Positions 38,847 through 52,887 of a DNA stretch of 64,000 nt are shown piece by piece. The position numbers and the translations under genes were made by a program. Position 1 is the stretch's first letter; each line of letters starts with the position of its first letter. The DNA comes from Oenanthe sinensis. Lineage: Eukaryota; Streptophyta; Magnoliopsida; Apiales; Apiaceae. The stretch lies in assembly GCA_028671895.1 (NCBI GenBank), contig CM053813.1, forward strand, positions 13,392,001-13,456,000. The letters are read 5' to 3'. The notes below the pieces were generated by a model. The model saw nothing but the letters and a program-made list of their open reading frames with translations, had not been told where the DNA came from and did no database searches.

Positions 38847-38851
38847 GTCAC
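38847..38851. repeat. Right 5-bp target duplication (gtcac) of the LTR insertion
   Basis: Matches 34678-34682. LINE-2 coding sequence continues to its right. Confidence 0.85.
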
Positions 38852-39591
38852 CCCTCGTAAAACTGCATCAATAGATGGAGTATCTCCACGACAGAATAAG
38901 AAGATGTCATCTGCAAAAATCAAGTGAGTAATAGACAGAGGCTCTGTGTTCCAGTGATAGGAGAACTCCGAAGTAGAAGTTTCTTTCTTTAAGCATGCAG
39001 TAAAAGCTTCCATTGCAATTACAAATAGATAGGGAGACAAAGGGTCCCCCTGTCGCAATCCCACTTCAGCCTTAAAGTACCCCTCCAAAGAACCATTGAT
39101 TTTTACCGAGAGCATGGTGGTTGTAATGCATTTTGAAATCCAAGAAATGAACAGCCTCGGGAACCCCATTTTCTCCATGGTTTTGAAAAGAAAAGACCAA
39201 TTGAGAGTATCAAAAGCCTTCTTCAGATCAAGTTTTATTGCACATCGAGGTGGGCCTGTTTGTAGATGATAGTTCCTGCAAAGCGCTTGTGCCAACATGA
39301 TGTTATCCCCAATAGATCTTTTTGGAACAAAAGCAGATTGATTAGTAGATATCAAACTAGGCATCAGAATTCTCATACGAGCAGTTAAGAGCTTGGTTAT
39401 GCATTTATAAAGTACATTACAACAAGAGATTGGTCTATAATCTGAAAAATTAGTAGCAGAGCTATGTTTTGGAACAAGAGCAATAGCAACAGAATTTATA
39501 ATTCTAGGAAGCTGTAAAGTATTGAAAAAATGAAAAATACCCTTTACTACATCTGGTCCAGTAACACTCCAAGTGGACACAAAGAACACTG
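38852..39591 (-). pseudogene. LINE-2 ORF2, reverse-transcriptase fragment
   Basis: RT palm region of LINE-2, open from the truncated edge to the LTR insertion. It reads LPRIINSVAIALVPK, RPISCCNVLYKCITK, QSAFVPKRSIGDN, palm A KLDLKKAFDT, GLRQGDPLSPYLF and FADD (38906-38917). All catalytic aspartates of the palm are present. The upstream endonuclease domain is missing because of 5' truncation. The frame joins exactly with the fragment ending at 34682 when the insert and one gtcac are removed. Confidence 0.9.
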
Positions 39592-39603
39592 TGGAAACAA
39601 CTT
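39592..39603. repeat. Right target-site duplication of LINE-2
   Basis: tggaaacaactt, identical to 33051-33062; the satellite resumes as gtaaacacttgtaggag. Confidence 0.85.
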
Positions 39604-42489
39604 GTAAACACTTGTAGGAGAATTATTGGCTCGTTTAAAGGTAAAAACAATTTGTAACAATTTTAGACTTCATTCTTTACTCGTTCGAACTTTGAAACAA
39701 CTTGTAGCTTCATTCTTGACTCGTTTGAATATGGAAACAACTTGTAAACTCTTGTAGGAGCATTATTGGCTCGTTTAAACATAAAAACAACTCGTAACAA
39801 TTTGAGACTTCATTCTTGACTCGTTCGAACTTGGAAACAACTTGTAGCTTGATTCTTGACTCGTTTGAACATGGAAACAAATTGTAAACTCTTGTAATTT
39901 ATTGGCTCGTTTAAATATCAAAACAATTCATAACAATTTGAGGCTTCATTCTTGACTCGTTCGAACTCAGAAACAACTTGTAGCTTCATTATTGACTCGT
40001 TTGAACATGGAAACAACTTCTAAACACTTGTAGGAGAATTATTGGCTCGTTTAAACATAAAAACAATTCGTAACAATTTGAGGCTTCATTCTTTTCTAGT
40101 TCGAACTCGGAAACAACTTGTAGTTTCATTATTGACTCGTTTGAGCATGGAACCAACTTCTAAACACTTGTAGGAGCATTATTGGCTCGTTTAAACAACA
40201 AAATAATTCTTAACAATTTGACACTCTATTCTTGAGTCATTTGAACTCGAAAACAACTTGTAGCTTCATTCTTTACTCGTTTGAACATGGAAACAACTTC
40301 TAAACACTTGTAGGAGCATTATTGGCTCGTTTAAACATCAAAATAATTCATAACAATTTGAGGCTTCATTCTTAAGTCGTCCGAATTCGAAAACAACTTG
40401 TAGCCTCATTCTTGTCTCGTTTGAACATGAAAACAACTTGTAAACACTTGTAGGATAATTATTGGCTCGTTTAAACATAAAAATAATTCGTAACAATTTG
40501 AGACTTCATTCTTGACTCGTTCGAAATGTGAAACAACTTGTAGCTTCATTCTTGGCTCGTTTGAACATGGAAACAACTTGTAAACTCTTGTAGGAACATT
40601 ATTGGCTCGTTTAAACATCAAAACAATTCATAACAATTTGAGGCTCCATTCTTGACTCATTTGAACTCGAAAATAACTTATAGCTTCATTCTTGACTCGT
40701 TTGAACATGGAAACAACTTTTAAACAGTAGTAGGAGCATTATTGGCTCGTTTAAACATCAAAACAATTCATAACAATTTGAGGCTTCATACCTGAGTCGT
40801 TTGAACTCGAAAACAACTTGTAGCTTCATTCTTGTCTCGTTTGAACATGGAAACAACTGGTAAACACTTGTAGGATCAATATTGGCTCGTTTAAACATAA
40901 AAACTATTCATAACAATTGGAAACCTCATTCTTGACTCGTTCTAACATTGAAACAAGTTTAGCTTCATTCTTGACTCGTTCTAACATGGAAACAAGTTTA
41001 GCTTCATTCTTGACTCGTTTGTACATGAAAACAACTTGTAAACTGTTGTAGGAACATTGTTGGCTCGTTTAAACATCAAACCAATTCATAACAATTTGAG
41101 GCTTCATTCTTGACACGTTCGAACTCAGAAACAACTTTTAGCTTCATTCTTGACTCGTTATAACATGTAAACAACTTGTAAACACATGTAAGAGCATTAT
41201 TGGGTTGTTTAAACATAAAAACAATTCTTAACAATTTGAGACTTCATTCTTGACTCTTTCAAACTCGAAAACAACTTGTAGCTTCATTCTTGTCTCGTTT
41301 GAACATGGAAACAACTTGTTAACACTTGTAGGAGCATTATTGGCTCGTTTAAACATAAAAACAATTTGTAACAATTTGAGACTTCATACTTGACTCGTTC
41401 AAACTTTGAAAAAACTTGTAGCTTCATTCTTGGCTCGTTTGAACATGGAAACAACTTGTAAACTCTTGTAAGAACATTATTGGCTCGTTTAAACATAAAA
41501 ACAATTCGTACCAATTTGAGACTTAATTCTTGACTCGTTCGAACTCGGAAACAACTTGTAGCTTCATTTTTGACTCGTTTGATCATGGAAACAACTTTTA
41601 AACACTTGTAGGAGCAATATTGGCTCGTTTAAACATCAAAGCAATTCATAACAATTTGAGGCTTCATCTTGACTCGTTCGAACTCGAAAACAACTTTTAG
41701 CTTCATTCTTGACTCGTTTGAACATGGAAATAACTTGTAAACTCTTGTAGGAACATTATTGGTTCATTTTAACATGAAAACAATTCATAACAATTTGAGG
41801 CTTCATTCTTGACTCGTTCGAACTCAGAAACAACTTGTAGCTTCATTCTTGACTCGTTTGTACAAGGAAACAACTTGTAAACACTTGTAGGAGCATTATT
41901 GGCTCGTTTAAACATCAAAACAATTCATAACAATTTGAGGCTTCATTTTTGACTCGTTCGAACTCGGAAACAACTTGTATCTTCATTCTTGACTCGTATA
42001 AACTTGGAAACAACTTGTAAAATCTTGTAGCAACATTATTGGCTCGTTTAAATATGAAAACAATTCATAACAATTTGAGACTTCATTCTTGACTCGTTCA
42101 AACTCGAAAACAACTAGTAGCTTCATTCATGTCTCGTTTGAACATGGAAACAACTTGTTAACACTTGTTGGAGCATTATTGGCTCGATAAATATCAAAAC
42201 AATTCATAACTATTTGAGGCTTCATTCTTGACTCATTTGAACTCGAAAATAACTTGTAGCTTCATTCTTCACTCGTTTGAACATGGAAACAACTTTTAAA
42301 CACAAGTAGGAGCATTATTGGCTCGTTTAAACATCAAAACAATTTGAGACTTCATTCTTGAGTCGTTCGAACTCGAAAACAACTTGTAGCTTCATTCTTG
42401 TCTCGTTTGAACATGGAAACAACTTGTAAACACTTGTTGGAGCATTATTGGCTCGATTAAACATAAAAACAATTCATAACAATTTAAGA

Positions 42490-44560
42490 CTTCATTCTTG
42501 ACTCGTTCTAACATGGAAACAAGTTTAGCTTCATTCTTCACTCGTTTCAATATGAAAATAACTTGTAAACTGTTGTAGGAACATTGTTGGCTCGTTTAAA
42601 CATAAAAACAATTTGTAACAATTTGAGACTTCATTCTTGACTCGTTCGAACTTTGAAACAACTTGTAGATTCATTCTTGCCTCGTTTGAACATGGAAACA
42701 ACTTGTAAACTCTTGTAGGAACATTATTGGCTCGTTTAAACATAAAAACAATTCGTAACAATTTGAGACTTCATTCTTGACACGTTCGAACTTGGAAACA
42801 ACTTGTAGCTTCATTCTTGACTCGTTTCAACATGGAAACAACTTGTAATCTCTTGTAGGAACATTATTGGCTCATTTAAACATCAAAACAATTCATAACA
42901 ATTTGAGGCTTCATTCTTGACTCGTTCGAACTCGAAAATAACTTGTAGCTTCATTCTTGTGTCTTTTGAACATGGAAACAACTTGTAAACAATTGTAGGA
43001 GCATTATTGGCTCGTTTAAACATAAAAACAATTTGTAACAATTTGAGACTTCATTCTTGACTCGTTCGAACTTTGAAACAACTTGTAGCTTCATTCTTGG
43101 CTCGTTTGAACATGGAAACAACTTGTAAACTCTTGTAAGAACATTATAGGCTCGTTTAAACATAAAAACAATTCGTAAAATTTTGAGACTTCATTCTTGA
43201 CTCTTTCAAACTCGGAAACAACTTGTAGCTTCATTCTTAACTCGTTTGAACATCGAAACAACTTGTAAACACTTGTAGGAGCATTATTGGCTCGATTAAA
43301 CATAAAAACAATTCATAACAATTTAAGACTTCATTCTTGACTCGTTCTAACATGGAAATAAGTTTAGCTTCATTCTTCACTCTTTTGAACATGAAAATAA
43401 CTTGTAAACTGTTGTAGGAACATTGTTGGCTCGTTTAAACATAAAAAGAATTTGTAACAATTTGAGACTTCATTCTTGACTCGTTCGAACTTTGAAACAA
43501 CTTGTAGATTTATTCTTGCCTCGTTTGAACATGGAAACAACTTGTAAACTCTTGTAGGAACATTATTGGCTCGTTTAAATATAAAAACAATTCGTAACAA
43601 TTTGAGACTTCATTCTTGACACGTTCGAACTTGGAAACAACTTGTAGCTTCATTCTTGACTCGTTTCAACATGGAAACAACTTGTAATCTCTTGTAGGAA
43701 CATTATTGGCTCATTTAAACATCAAGACAATTCATAACAATTTGAGGCTTCATTCTTGACTCGTTCGAACTAGAAAATAACTTGTAGCTTCATTCTTGTG
43801 TCTTTTGAACATGGAAACAACTTGTAAACAATTGTAGGAGCATTATTGGCTCGTTTAAACATAAAAACAATTTGTAACAATTTGAGACTTCATTCTTGAC
43901 TCGTTTGAACTTTGAAACAACTTGTAGCTTCATTCTTGGCTCGTTTGAACATGGAAATAACTTGTAGACTCTTGTAAGAACATTATTGGCTCGTTTAAAC
44001 ATAAAAACAATTCGTAAAATTTTGAGACTTCATTCTTGACTCTTTCGAACTCGGAAACAACTTGTAGCTTCATTCTTGACTCGTTTGAACATGGAAACAA
44101 CTTGTAAACACTTGTAGGAGCATTATTGGCTCGATTAAACATAAAAACAATTCATAACAATTTAAGACTTCATTCTTGACTCGTTCTAACATGGAAACAA
44201 GTTTAGCTTCATTCTTCACTCATTCGAACATGAAAATAACTTGTAAACTGTTGTAGGAACATTGTTGGCTCGTTTAAACATAAAAACAATTTGTAACAAT
44301 TTGCGACTTCATTCTTGACTCGTTCGAACTTTGAAACAACTTGTAGCATCATTCTTGTCTCGTTTGAACATGGAAACAACTTGTAAACTCTTGTAGGAAC
44401 ATTATTGGCTCGTTTAAACATAAAAACAATTCGTAACAATTTGAGACTTCATTCTTGACACGTTCGAACTTGGAAACAACTTGTAGCTTCATTCTTGACT
44501 CGTTTGAACATGAAAACAACTTGTAATCTCTTATAGGAACATTATTGGCTCGTTTAAACA
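42490..44560. repeat. 839-bp higher-order repeat (6 monomers), about 2.5 copies
   Basis: Blocks of six monomers recur at 839 bp. For example, the marker gcttcattcttgtgtctttt occurs at about 42947 and 43786, and blocks starting ctaacatggaaacaagttta or its variant recur at about 42508, 43347 and 44186. The same hexamer block reappears within the larger HORs (about 47000-48150 and 50520-51730) and after LINE-3 (58560-61010). Confidence 0.85.
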
Positions 44561-44649
44561 TCAAAACAATTCATAACAATTTGAGGCTTCATTCTTGACT
44601 CGTTCGAACTCAGAAACAACTTGTAGCTTCATTCTTGACTCGTTTGAAC

Positions 44650-47600
44650 ATGGAAAGAACTTCTAAACACTTGTAGGAGCATTATTGGCTAGTTTAAACA
44701 TCAAAACAATTCATAACAATTTGAGGCTTCATTCTTGAGTCGTTTGAACTCGAAAATAACTTGTAGCTTCATTCTTGTCTCGTTTGAACATGGAAACAAC
44801 TTGTAAGCACTTGTAGGAGCATTATTGGCTAGTTTAAACATATAACAATTCGTAACAATTTGAGACTTCATTCTTGACTCGTTCGAACTTGAAAACAACT
44901 TGTAGCTTCATTCTTGACTCATTTGAACATGGATACAACCTGTAAACACTTGTAGGAGCATTATTGGCTCGTTTAAACATAAGAACAATTTATAACAATT
45001 GGAGACTTCATTCTTGACTCGTTCTAACATGGAAACAAGTTTAGCTTCATTCTTGACTCGTTTGAACATGAAAACAACTTGTAAACTGTTGTAGGAACAT
45101 TGTTGGCTCGTTTAAACATCGAACCAATTCATAACAATTTGAGGCTTCATTCTTGACACGTTCGAACTCAGAAACAACTTTTAGCTTCATTCTTGACTCG
45201 TTTGAACAATGAAAAAACTTGTAAACACTTGTAGGAGCATTATTGGCTAGTTTAAACATATAACAATTCGTAACAATTTGAGACTTCATTCTTGACTCGT
45301 TCGAACTTTGAAACAACTTGTAGCTTCATTCATGGCTCGTTTGAACATAGAAACAACTTGTAAACTCTTCTAGGAACATTGTTGGCTCGTTTAAACATAA
45401 AAACAATTTGAGACTTCATTCTTGACTCGTTCGAACTTGGAAACAACTTGTAGCTTCATTCTTGACTCGTATAAACTTGGAAACAACTTGTAAAATCTTG
45501 TAGGAACATTATTGGCATGTTTAAACATCAAACCAATTCATAACAATTTGAGGTTTCATTCTTGACTCGTTCGAACTCAGAAATAACTTGTAGCTTCATT
45601 CTTGACTCGTTTGAACATGGAAACAACTTGTAAACACTTGTAGGAGCATTATTGGATCGTTTAAACAACAAAACAATTCATAACAATTTGAGGCTTCATT
45701 CTTTACTCGTTCGAACTCGAAAACAACTTTTAGCTTCATTCTTGACTCGTTTGAACATGGAAACAATTCATAACAATTTGAGGCTTCATTCTTGACTCGT
45801 TCGAACTCGGAAACAACATGTAGCTTCATTCTTGACTCGTTTGAACATGGAAACAACTTGTAAACTCTTGTAGGAATATTATTGGTTCATTTTAACATGA
45901 AAACAATTCTTAACAATTTGAGGCTTCATTCTTGAGTAGTTCAAACTCGGAAACAACTTGTAGTTTCATTCTTGACTCGTTTGTATAAGGAAACAACTTG
46001 TAAACACTTGTAGGAGCATTATTGGCTCGTTTAAACATCAAACCAATTCATAACAATTTGAGGATTCCTTCTTGACTCGTTCGAACTCGGAAACAACTTG
46101 TAGCTTCATTCTTGACTCGTTTGAACATGAAAACAACTTCTAAACACTTGTAGGAGCATTTTTGGCTCGTTTAAACATCAAAATACTTCATAACAATTTG
46201 AGACTTCATTCTTGACTCGTTCGAACTCGAAAACAACTTGTAGATTCATTCTTGTGTCATTTGAACATGGAAACAACTTGTAAACATTTGTAGGAGCATT
46301 ATTGGCTCGTTTAAACATAAAAATAATTTGTAACAATTTGAGACTTCATTCTTGACTCGTTCGAACTTTGAAACAACTTGTAGCTTCATTCATCGCTCGT
46401 TTGAACATAGAAACAAGTTGTAAACTCTAGTAGGAGCATTATTGGATCGTTTAAACAACAAAACAATTCATAACAATTTGAGGCTTCATTCTTTACTCAT
46501 TCGAACTCGAAAACAACTTTTAGCTTCATTCTTGACTCGTTTGAATATGGAAACAATTCATAACAATTTGAGGCTTCATTCTTGACTCGTTCGAACTCGG
46601 AAACAACTTGTAGCTTCATTCTTGACTAGTTTGAGTATGGAAAAAACTTGTAAACATTTGTAGGAACATTATTGGCTCGATAAATATCAAAACAATTCAT
46701 AACTATTTGAGGCTTCATTCTTGACTCATTTGAACTCGAAAATAACTTGTAGCTTCATTCTTCACTCGTTTGAACATGGAAACAACTTTTAAACACAAGT
46801 AGGAGCATTATTGGCTCGTTTAAACATCAAAACAATTTGAGACTTCATTCTTGAGTCGTTCGAACTCGAAAACAACTTGTAACTTCATTCTTGTCTCGTT
46901 TGAACATGGAAACAACTTGTAAACACTTGTTGGAGCATTATTGGCTCGATTAAACATAAAAACAATTCATAACAATTTAAGACTTCATTCTTGACTCGTT
47001 CTAACATGGAAACAAGTTTAGCTTCATTCTTCACTCGTTTCAATATGAAAATAACTTGTAAACTGTTGTAGGAACATTGTTGGCTCGTTTAAACATAAAA
47101 ACAATTGGTAACAATTTGAGACTTCATTCTTGACTCGTTCGAACTTTGAAACAACTTGTAGATTCATTCTTGCCTCGTTTGAACATGGAAACAACTTGTA
47201 AACTCTTGTAGGAACATTATTGGCTCGTTTAAACATAAAAACAATTCGTAACAATTTGAGACTTTATTCTTGACACGTTCGAACTTGGAAACAACTTGTA
47301 GCTTCATTCTTGACTCGTTTCAACATGGAAACAACTTGTAATCTCTTGTAGGAACATTATTGGCTCATTTAAACATCAAAACAATTCATAACAATTTGAG
47401 GCTTCATTCTTGACTCGTTCGAACTCGAAAATAACTTGTAGCTTCATTCTTGTGTCTTTTGAACATGGAAACAACTTGTAAACAATTGTAGGAGCATTAT
47501 TGGCTCGTTTAAACATAAAAACAATTTGTAACAATTTGAGACTTCATTCTTGACTCGTTCGAACTTTGAAACAACTTGTAGCTTCATTCTTGGCTCGTTT

Positions 47601-50600
47601 GAACATGGAAACAACTTGTAAACTCTTGTAAGAACATTATTGGCTCGTTTAAACATAAAAACAATTCGTAAAATTTTGAGACTTCATTCTTGACTCTTTC
47701 AAACTCGGAAACAACTTGTAGCTTCATTCTTGACTCGTTTGAACATCGAAACAACTTGTAAACACTTGTAGGAGCATTATTGGCTCGATTAAACATAAAA
47801 ACAATTCATAACAATTTAAGACTTCATTCTTGACTCGTTCTAACATGGAAATAAGTTTAGCTTCATTCTTCACTCTTTTGAACATGAAAATAACTTGTAA
47901 ACTGTTGTAGGAACATTGTTGGCTCGTTTAAACATAAAAACAATTTGTAACAATTTGAGACTTCATTCTTGACTCGTTCGAACTTTGAAACAACTTGTAG
48001 ATTTATTCTTGCCTCGTTTGAACATGGAAACAACTTGTAAACTCTTGTAGGAACATTATTGGCTCGTTTAAACATAAAAACAATTCGTAACAATTTGAGA
48101 CTTCATTCTTGACACGTTCGAACTTGGAAACAACTTGTAGCTTCATTCTTGACTCGTTTGAACATGAAAAGAACTTCTAAACACTTGTAGGAGCATTATT
48201 GGCTAGTTTAAACATCAAAACAATTCATAACAATTTGAGGCTTCATTCTTGAGTCGTTTGAACTCGAAAATAACTTGTAGCTTCATTCTTGTCTCGTTTG
48301 AACATGGAAACAACTTGTAAGCACTTGTAGGAGCATTATTGGCTAGTTTAAATATATAACAATTCGTAACAATTTGAGACTTCATTCTTGACTCGTTCGA
48401 ACTTGAAAACAACTTGTAGCTTCATTCTTGACTCATTTGAACATGGATACAACCTGTAAACACTTGTAGGAGCATTATTGGCTCGTTTAAACATAAGAAC
48501 AATTTATAACAATTGGAGACTTCATTCTTGACTCGTTCTAACATGGAAACAAGTTTAGCTTCATTCTTGACTCGTTTGAACATGAAAACACCTTGTAAAC
48601 TGTTGTAGGAACATTGTTGGCTCGTTTAAACATCGAACCAATTCATAACAATTTGAGGCTTCATTCTTGACACGTTCGAACTCAGAAACAACTTTTAGCT
48701 TCATTCTTGACTCGTTTGAACAATGAAAAAACTTGTAAACACTTGTAGGAGCATTATTGGCTAGTTTAAACATATAACAATTCGTAACAATTTGAGACTT
48801 CATTCTTGACTCGTTCGAACTTTGAAACAACTTGTAGCTTCATTCATGGCTCGTTTGAACATAGAAACAACTTGTAAACTCTTCTAGGAACATTGTTGGC
48901 TCGTTTAAACATAAAAACAATTTGAGACTTCATTCTTGACTCGTTCGAACTTAGAAACAACTTGTAGCTTCATTCTTGACTCGTATAAACTTGGAAACAA
49001 CTTGTAAAATCTTGTAGGAACATTATTGGCATGTTTAAACATCAAACCAATTCATAACAATTTGAGGTTTCATTCTTGACTCGTTCGAACTCAGAAATAA
49101 CTTGTAGCTTCATTCTTGACTCGTTTGAACATGGAAACAACTTGTAAACACTTGTAGGAGCATTATTGGATCGTTTAAACAACAAAACAATTCATAACAA
49201 TTTGAGGCTTCATTCTTTACTCGTTCGAACTCGAAAACAACTTTTAGCTTCATTCTTGACTCGTTTGAACATGGAAACAATTCATAACAATTTGAGGCTT
49301 CATTCTTGACTCGTTCGAACTCGGAAACAACATGTAGCTTCATTCTTGACTCGTTTGAACATGGAAATAACCTGTAAACTCTTGTAGGAATATTATTGGT
49401 TCATTTTAACATGAAAACAATTCTTAACAATTTGAGGCTTCATTCTTGAGTAGTTCAAACTCGGAAACAACTTGTAGTTTCATTCTTGACTCGTTTGTAT
49501 AAGGAAACAACTTGTAAACACTTGTAGGAGCATTATTGGCTCGTTTAAACATCAAAACAATTCATAACAATTTGAGGATTCCTTCTTGACTCGTTCGAAC
49601 TCGGAAACAACTTGTAGCTTCATTCTTGACTCGTTTGAACATGAAAACAACTTCTAAACACTTTTAGGAGCATTTTTGGCTCGTTTAAACATCAAAATAC
49701 TTCATAACAATTTGAGACTTCATTCTTGACTCGTTCGAACTCGAAAACAACTTGTAGATTCATTCTTGTGTCATTTGAACATGGAAACAACTTGTAAACA
49801 TTTGTAGGAGCATTATTGGCTCGTTTAAACATAAAAATAATTTGTAACAATTTGAGACTTCATTCTTGACTCGTTCGAACTTTGAAACAACTTGTAGCTT
49901 CATTCATCGCTCGTTTGAACATAGAAACAAGTTGTAAACTCTTGTAGGAGCATTATTGGATCGTTTAAACAACAAAACAATTCATAACAATTTGAGGCTT
50001 CATTCTTTACTCATTCGAACTCGAAAACAACTTTTAGCTTCATTCTTGACTCGTTTGAATATGGAAACAATTCATAACAATTTGAGGCTTCATTTTTGAC
50101 TCGTTCGAACTCGGAAACAACTTGTAGCTTCATTCTTGACTAGTTTGAGTATGGAAAAAACTTGTAAACATTTGTAGGAACATTATTGGCTCGATAAATA
50201 TCAAAACAATTCATAACTATTTGAGGCTTCATTCTTGACTCATTTGAACTCGAAAATAACTTGTAGCTTCATTCTTCACTCGTTTGAACATGGAAACAAC
50301 TTTTAAACACAAGTAGGAGCATTATTGGCTCGTTTAAACATCAAAACAATTTGAGACTTCATTCTTGAGTCGTTCGAACTCGAAAACAACTTGTAGCTTC
50401 ATTCTTGTCTCGTTTGAACATGGAAACAACTTGTAAACACTTGTTGGAGCATTATTGGCTCGATTAAACATAAAAACAATTCATAACAATTTAAGACTTC
50501 ATTCTTGACTCGTTCTAACATGGAAACAAGTTTAGCTTCATTCTTCACTCGTTTCAATATGAAAATAACTTGTAAACTGTTGTAGGAACATTGTTGGCTC

Positions 50601-52885
50601 GTTTAAACATAAAAACAATTTGTAACAATTTGAGACTTCATTCTTGACTCGTTCGAACTTTGAAACAACTTGTAGATTCATTCTTGCCTCGTTTGAACAT
50701 GGAAACAACTTGTAAACTCTTGTAGGAACATTATTGGCTCGTTTAAACATAAAAACAATTCGTAACAATTTGAGACTTCATTCTTGACACGTTCGAACTT
50801 GGAAACAACTTGTAGCTTCATTCTTGACTCGTTTCAACATGGAAACAACTTGTAATCTCTTGTAGGAACATTATTGGCTCATTTAAACATCAAAACAATT
50901 CATAACAATTTGAGGCTTCATTCTTGACTCGTTCGAACTCGAAAATAACTTGTAGCTTCATTCTTGTGTCTTTTGAACATGGAAACAACTTGTAAACAAT
51001 TGTAGGAGCATTATTGGCTCGTTTAAACATAAAAACAATTTGTAACAATTTGAGACTTCATTCTTGACTCGTTCGAACTTTGAAACAACTTGTAGCTTCA
51101 TTCTTGGCTCGTTTGAACATGGAAACAACTTGTAAACTCTTGTAAGAACATTATTGGCTCGTTTAAACATAAAAACAATTCGTAAAATTTTGAGACTTCA
51201 TTCTTGACTCTTTCAAACTCGGAAACAACTTGTAGCTTCATTCTTGACTCGTTTGAACATCGAAACAACTTGTAAACACTTGTAGGAGCATTATTGGCTC
51301 GATTAAACATAAAAACAATTCATAACAATTTAAGACTTCATTCTTGACTCGTTCTAACATGGAAATAAGTTTAGCTTCATTCTTCACTCTTTTGAACATG
51401 AAAATAACTTGTAAACTGTTGTAGGAACATTGTTGGCTCGTTTAAACATAAAAACAATTTGTAACAATTTGAGACTTCATTCTTGACTCGTTCGAACTTT
51501 GAAACAACTTGTAGATTTATTCTTGCCTCGTTTGAACATGGAAACAACTTGTAAACTCTTGTAGGAACATTATTGGCTCGTTTAAACATAAAAACAATTC
51601 GTAACAATTTGAGACTTCATTCTTGACACGTTCGAACTTGGAAACAACTTGTAGCTTCATTCTTGACTCGTTTGAACATGAAAACAACTTGTAATCTCTT
51701 ATAGGAACATTATTGGCTCGTTTAAACATCAAAACAATTCATAACAATTTGAGGCTTCATTCTTGACTCGTTCGAACTCAGAAACAACTTGTAGCTTCAT
51801 TCTTGACTCGTTTGAACATGGAAAGAACTTCTGAACACTTGTAGGAGCATTATTGGCTAGTTTAAACATCAAAACAATTCATAACAATTTGAGGCTTCAT
51901 TCTTGAGTCGTTTGAACTCGAAAATAACTTGTAGCTTCATTCTTGTCTCGTTTGAACATGGAAACAACTTGTAAGCACTTGTAGGAGCATTATTGGCTAG
52001 TTTAAACATATAACAATTCGTAACAATTTGAGACTTCATTCTTGACTCGTTCGAACTTGAAAACAACTTGTAGCTTCATTCTTGACTCATTTGAACATGG
52101 ATACAACCTGTAAACACTTGTAGGAGCATTATTGGCTCGTTTAAACATAAGAACAATTTATAACAATTGGAGACTTCATTCTTGACTCGTTCTAACATGG
52201 AAACAAGTTTAGCTTCATTCTTGACTCGTTTGAACATGAAAACAACTTGTAAACTGTTGTAGGAACATTGTTGGCTCGTTTAAACATCGAACCAATTCAT
52301 AACAATTTGAGGCTTCATTCTTGACACGTTCGAACTCAGAAACAACTTTTAGCTTTATTCTTGACTCGTTTGAACAATGAAAAAACTTGTAAACACTTGT
52401 AGGAGCATTATTGGCTAGTTTAAACATATAACAATTCGTAACAATTTGAGACTTCATTCTTGACTCGTTCGAACTTTGAAACAACTTGTAGCTTCATTCA
52501 TGGCTCGTTTGAACATAGAAACAACTTGTAAACTCTTCTAGGAACATTGTTGGCTCGTTTAAACATAAAAACAATTTGAGACTTCATTCTTGACTCGTTC
52601 GAAATTGGAAACAACTTGTAGCTTCATTCTTGACTCGTTTGAACATGGAAACAACTTGTAAACACTTGTAGGAGCATTATTGGATCGTTTAAACAACAAA
52701 ACAATTCATAACAATTTGAGGCTTCATTCTTTACTCGTTCGAACTCGAAAACAACTTTTAGCTTCATTCTTGACTCGTTTGAACATGGAAACAATTCATA
52801 ACAATTTGAGGCTTCATTCTTGACTCGTTCGAACTCGGAAACAACATGTAGCTTCATTCTTGACTCGTTTGAACATGGAACCAAC
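44650..52885. repeat. ~3.5-kb higher-order repeat (25-26 monomers), about 2.3 copies
   Basis: 44650-48170 matches the sequence 3514 bp downstream almost base for base. From there the offset becomes 3654 because the next copy has gained one monomer. Private markers include the A-subunit variant aaacatataacaattcg (about 44835, and 52005 after the change of offset), gagtatggaaaaaacttg (46633 and 50147) and tgtataaggaaac (45982 and 49496). The third copy is broken by LINE-3. Confidence 0.88.
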
Positions 52886-52887
52886 TT
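52878..52887. repeat. Left target duplication of LINE-3 (gaaccaactt)
   Basis: gaaccaactt here compares with gaacaactt at 57668-57676, differing by one base. The last tt overlaps the poly(T). The match is short and imperfect, so the boundary is approximate. Confidence 0.6.

Larger units (their letters stand above)
33063..39591 (-). mobile_element. LINE-2: 5'-truncated L1-type LINE, split by an LTR insertion
   Basis: Minus-strand LINE with poly(A) (seen as poly-T) ending at 33073, a ~140-bp 3' UTR, and ORF2 from the RT domain to the end. It is truncated at 39591 within RT, just upstream of the sequence FFVSTWSVTGPDVV. Without the 4.16-kb insertion and its 5-bp duplication the LINE is about 2.36 kb. 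A 12-bp target duplication flanks it. It differs clearly from LINE-1 and LINE-3 in sequence, so it is an independent insertion. Incomplete reverse transcription is the usual cause of such 5' truncation. Confidence 0.93.
39592..52885. repeat. Satellite array, block C (~95 monomers)
   Basis: The same 140-bp satellite. The first part (to about 42490) is heterogeneous, with small deletions such as cttgtaatttattgg near 39890. After that it is organised in an 839-bp and a ~3514-bp HOR. Hybrid monomers joining subunit C directly to A occur, for example catggaaacaattcataac near 45757. It ends at the LINE-3 insertion. No gene is present. Confidence 0.95.

Noticed and set aside
33063..39591. LINE-2 as two separate LINE insertions.
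   Set aside because: The two coding parts join exactly in frame at the gtcac duplication, and a single 12-bp duplication flanks the whole, so it is one LINE split by a later insertion.
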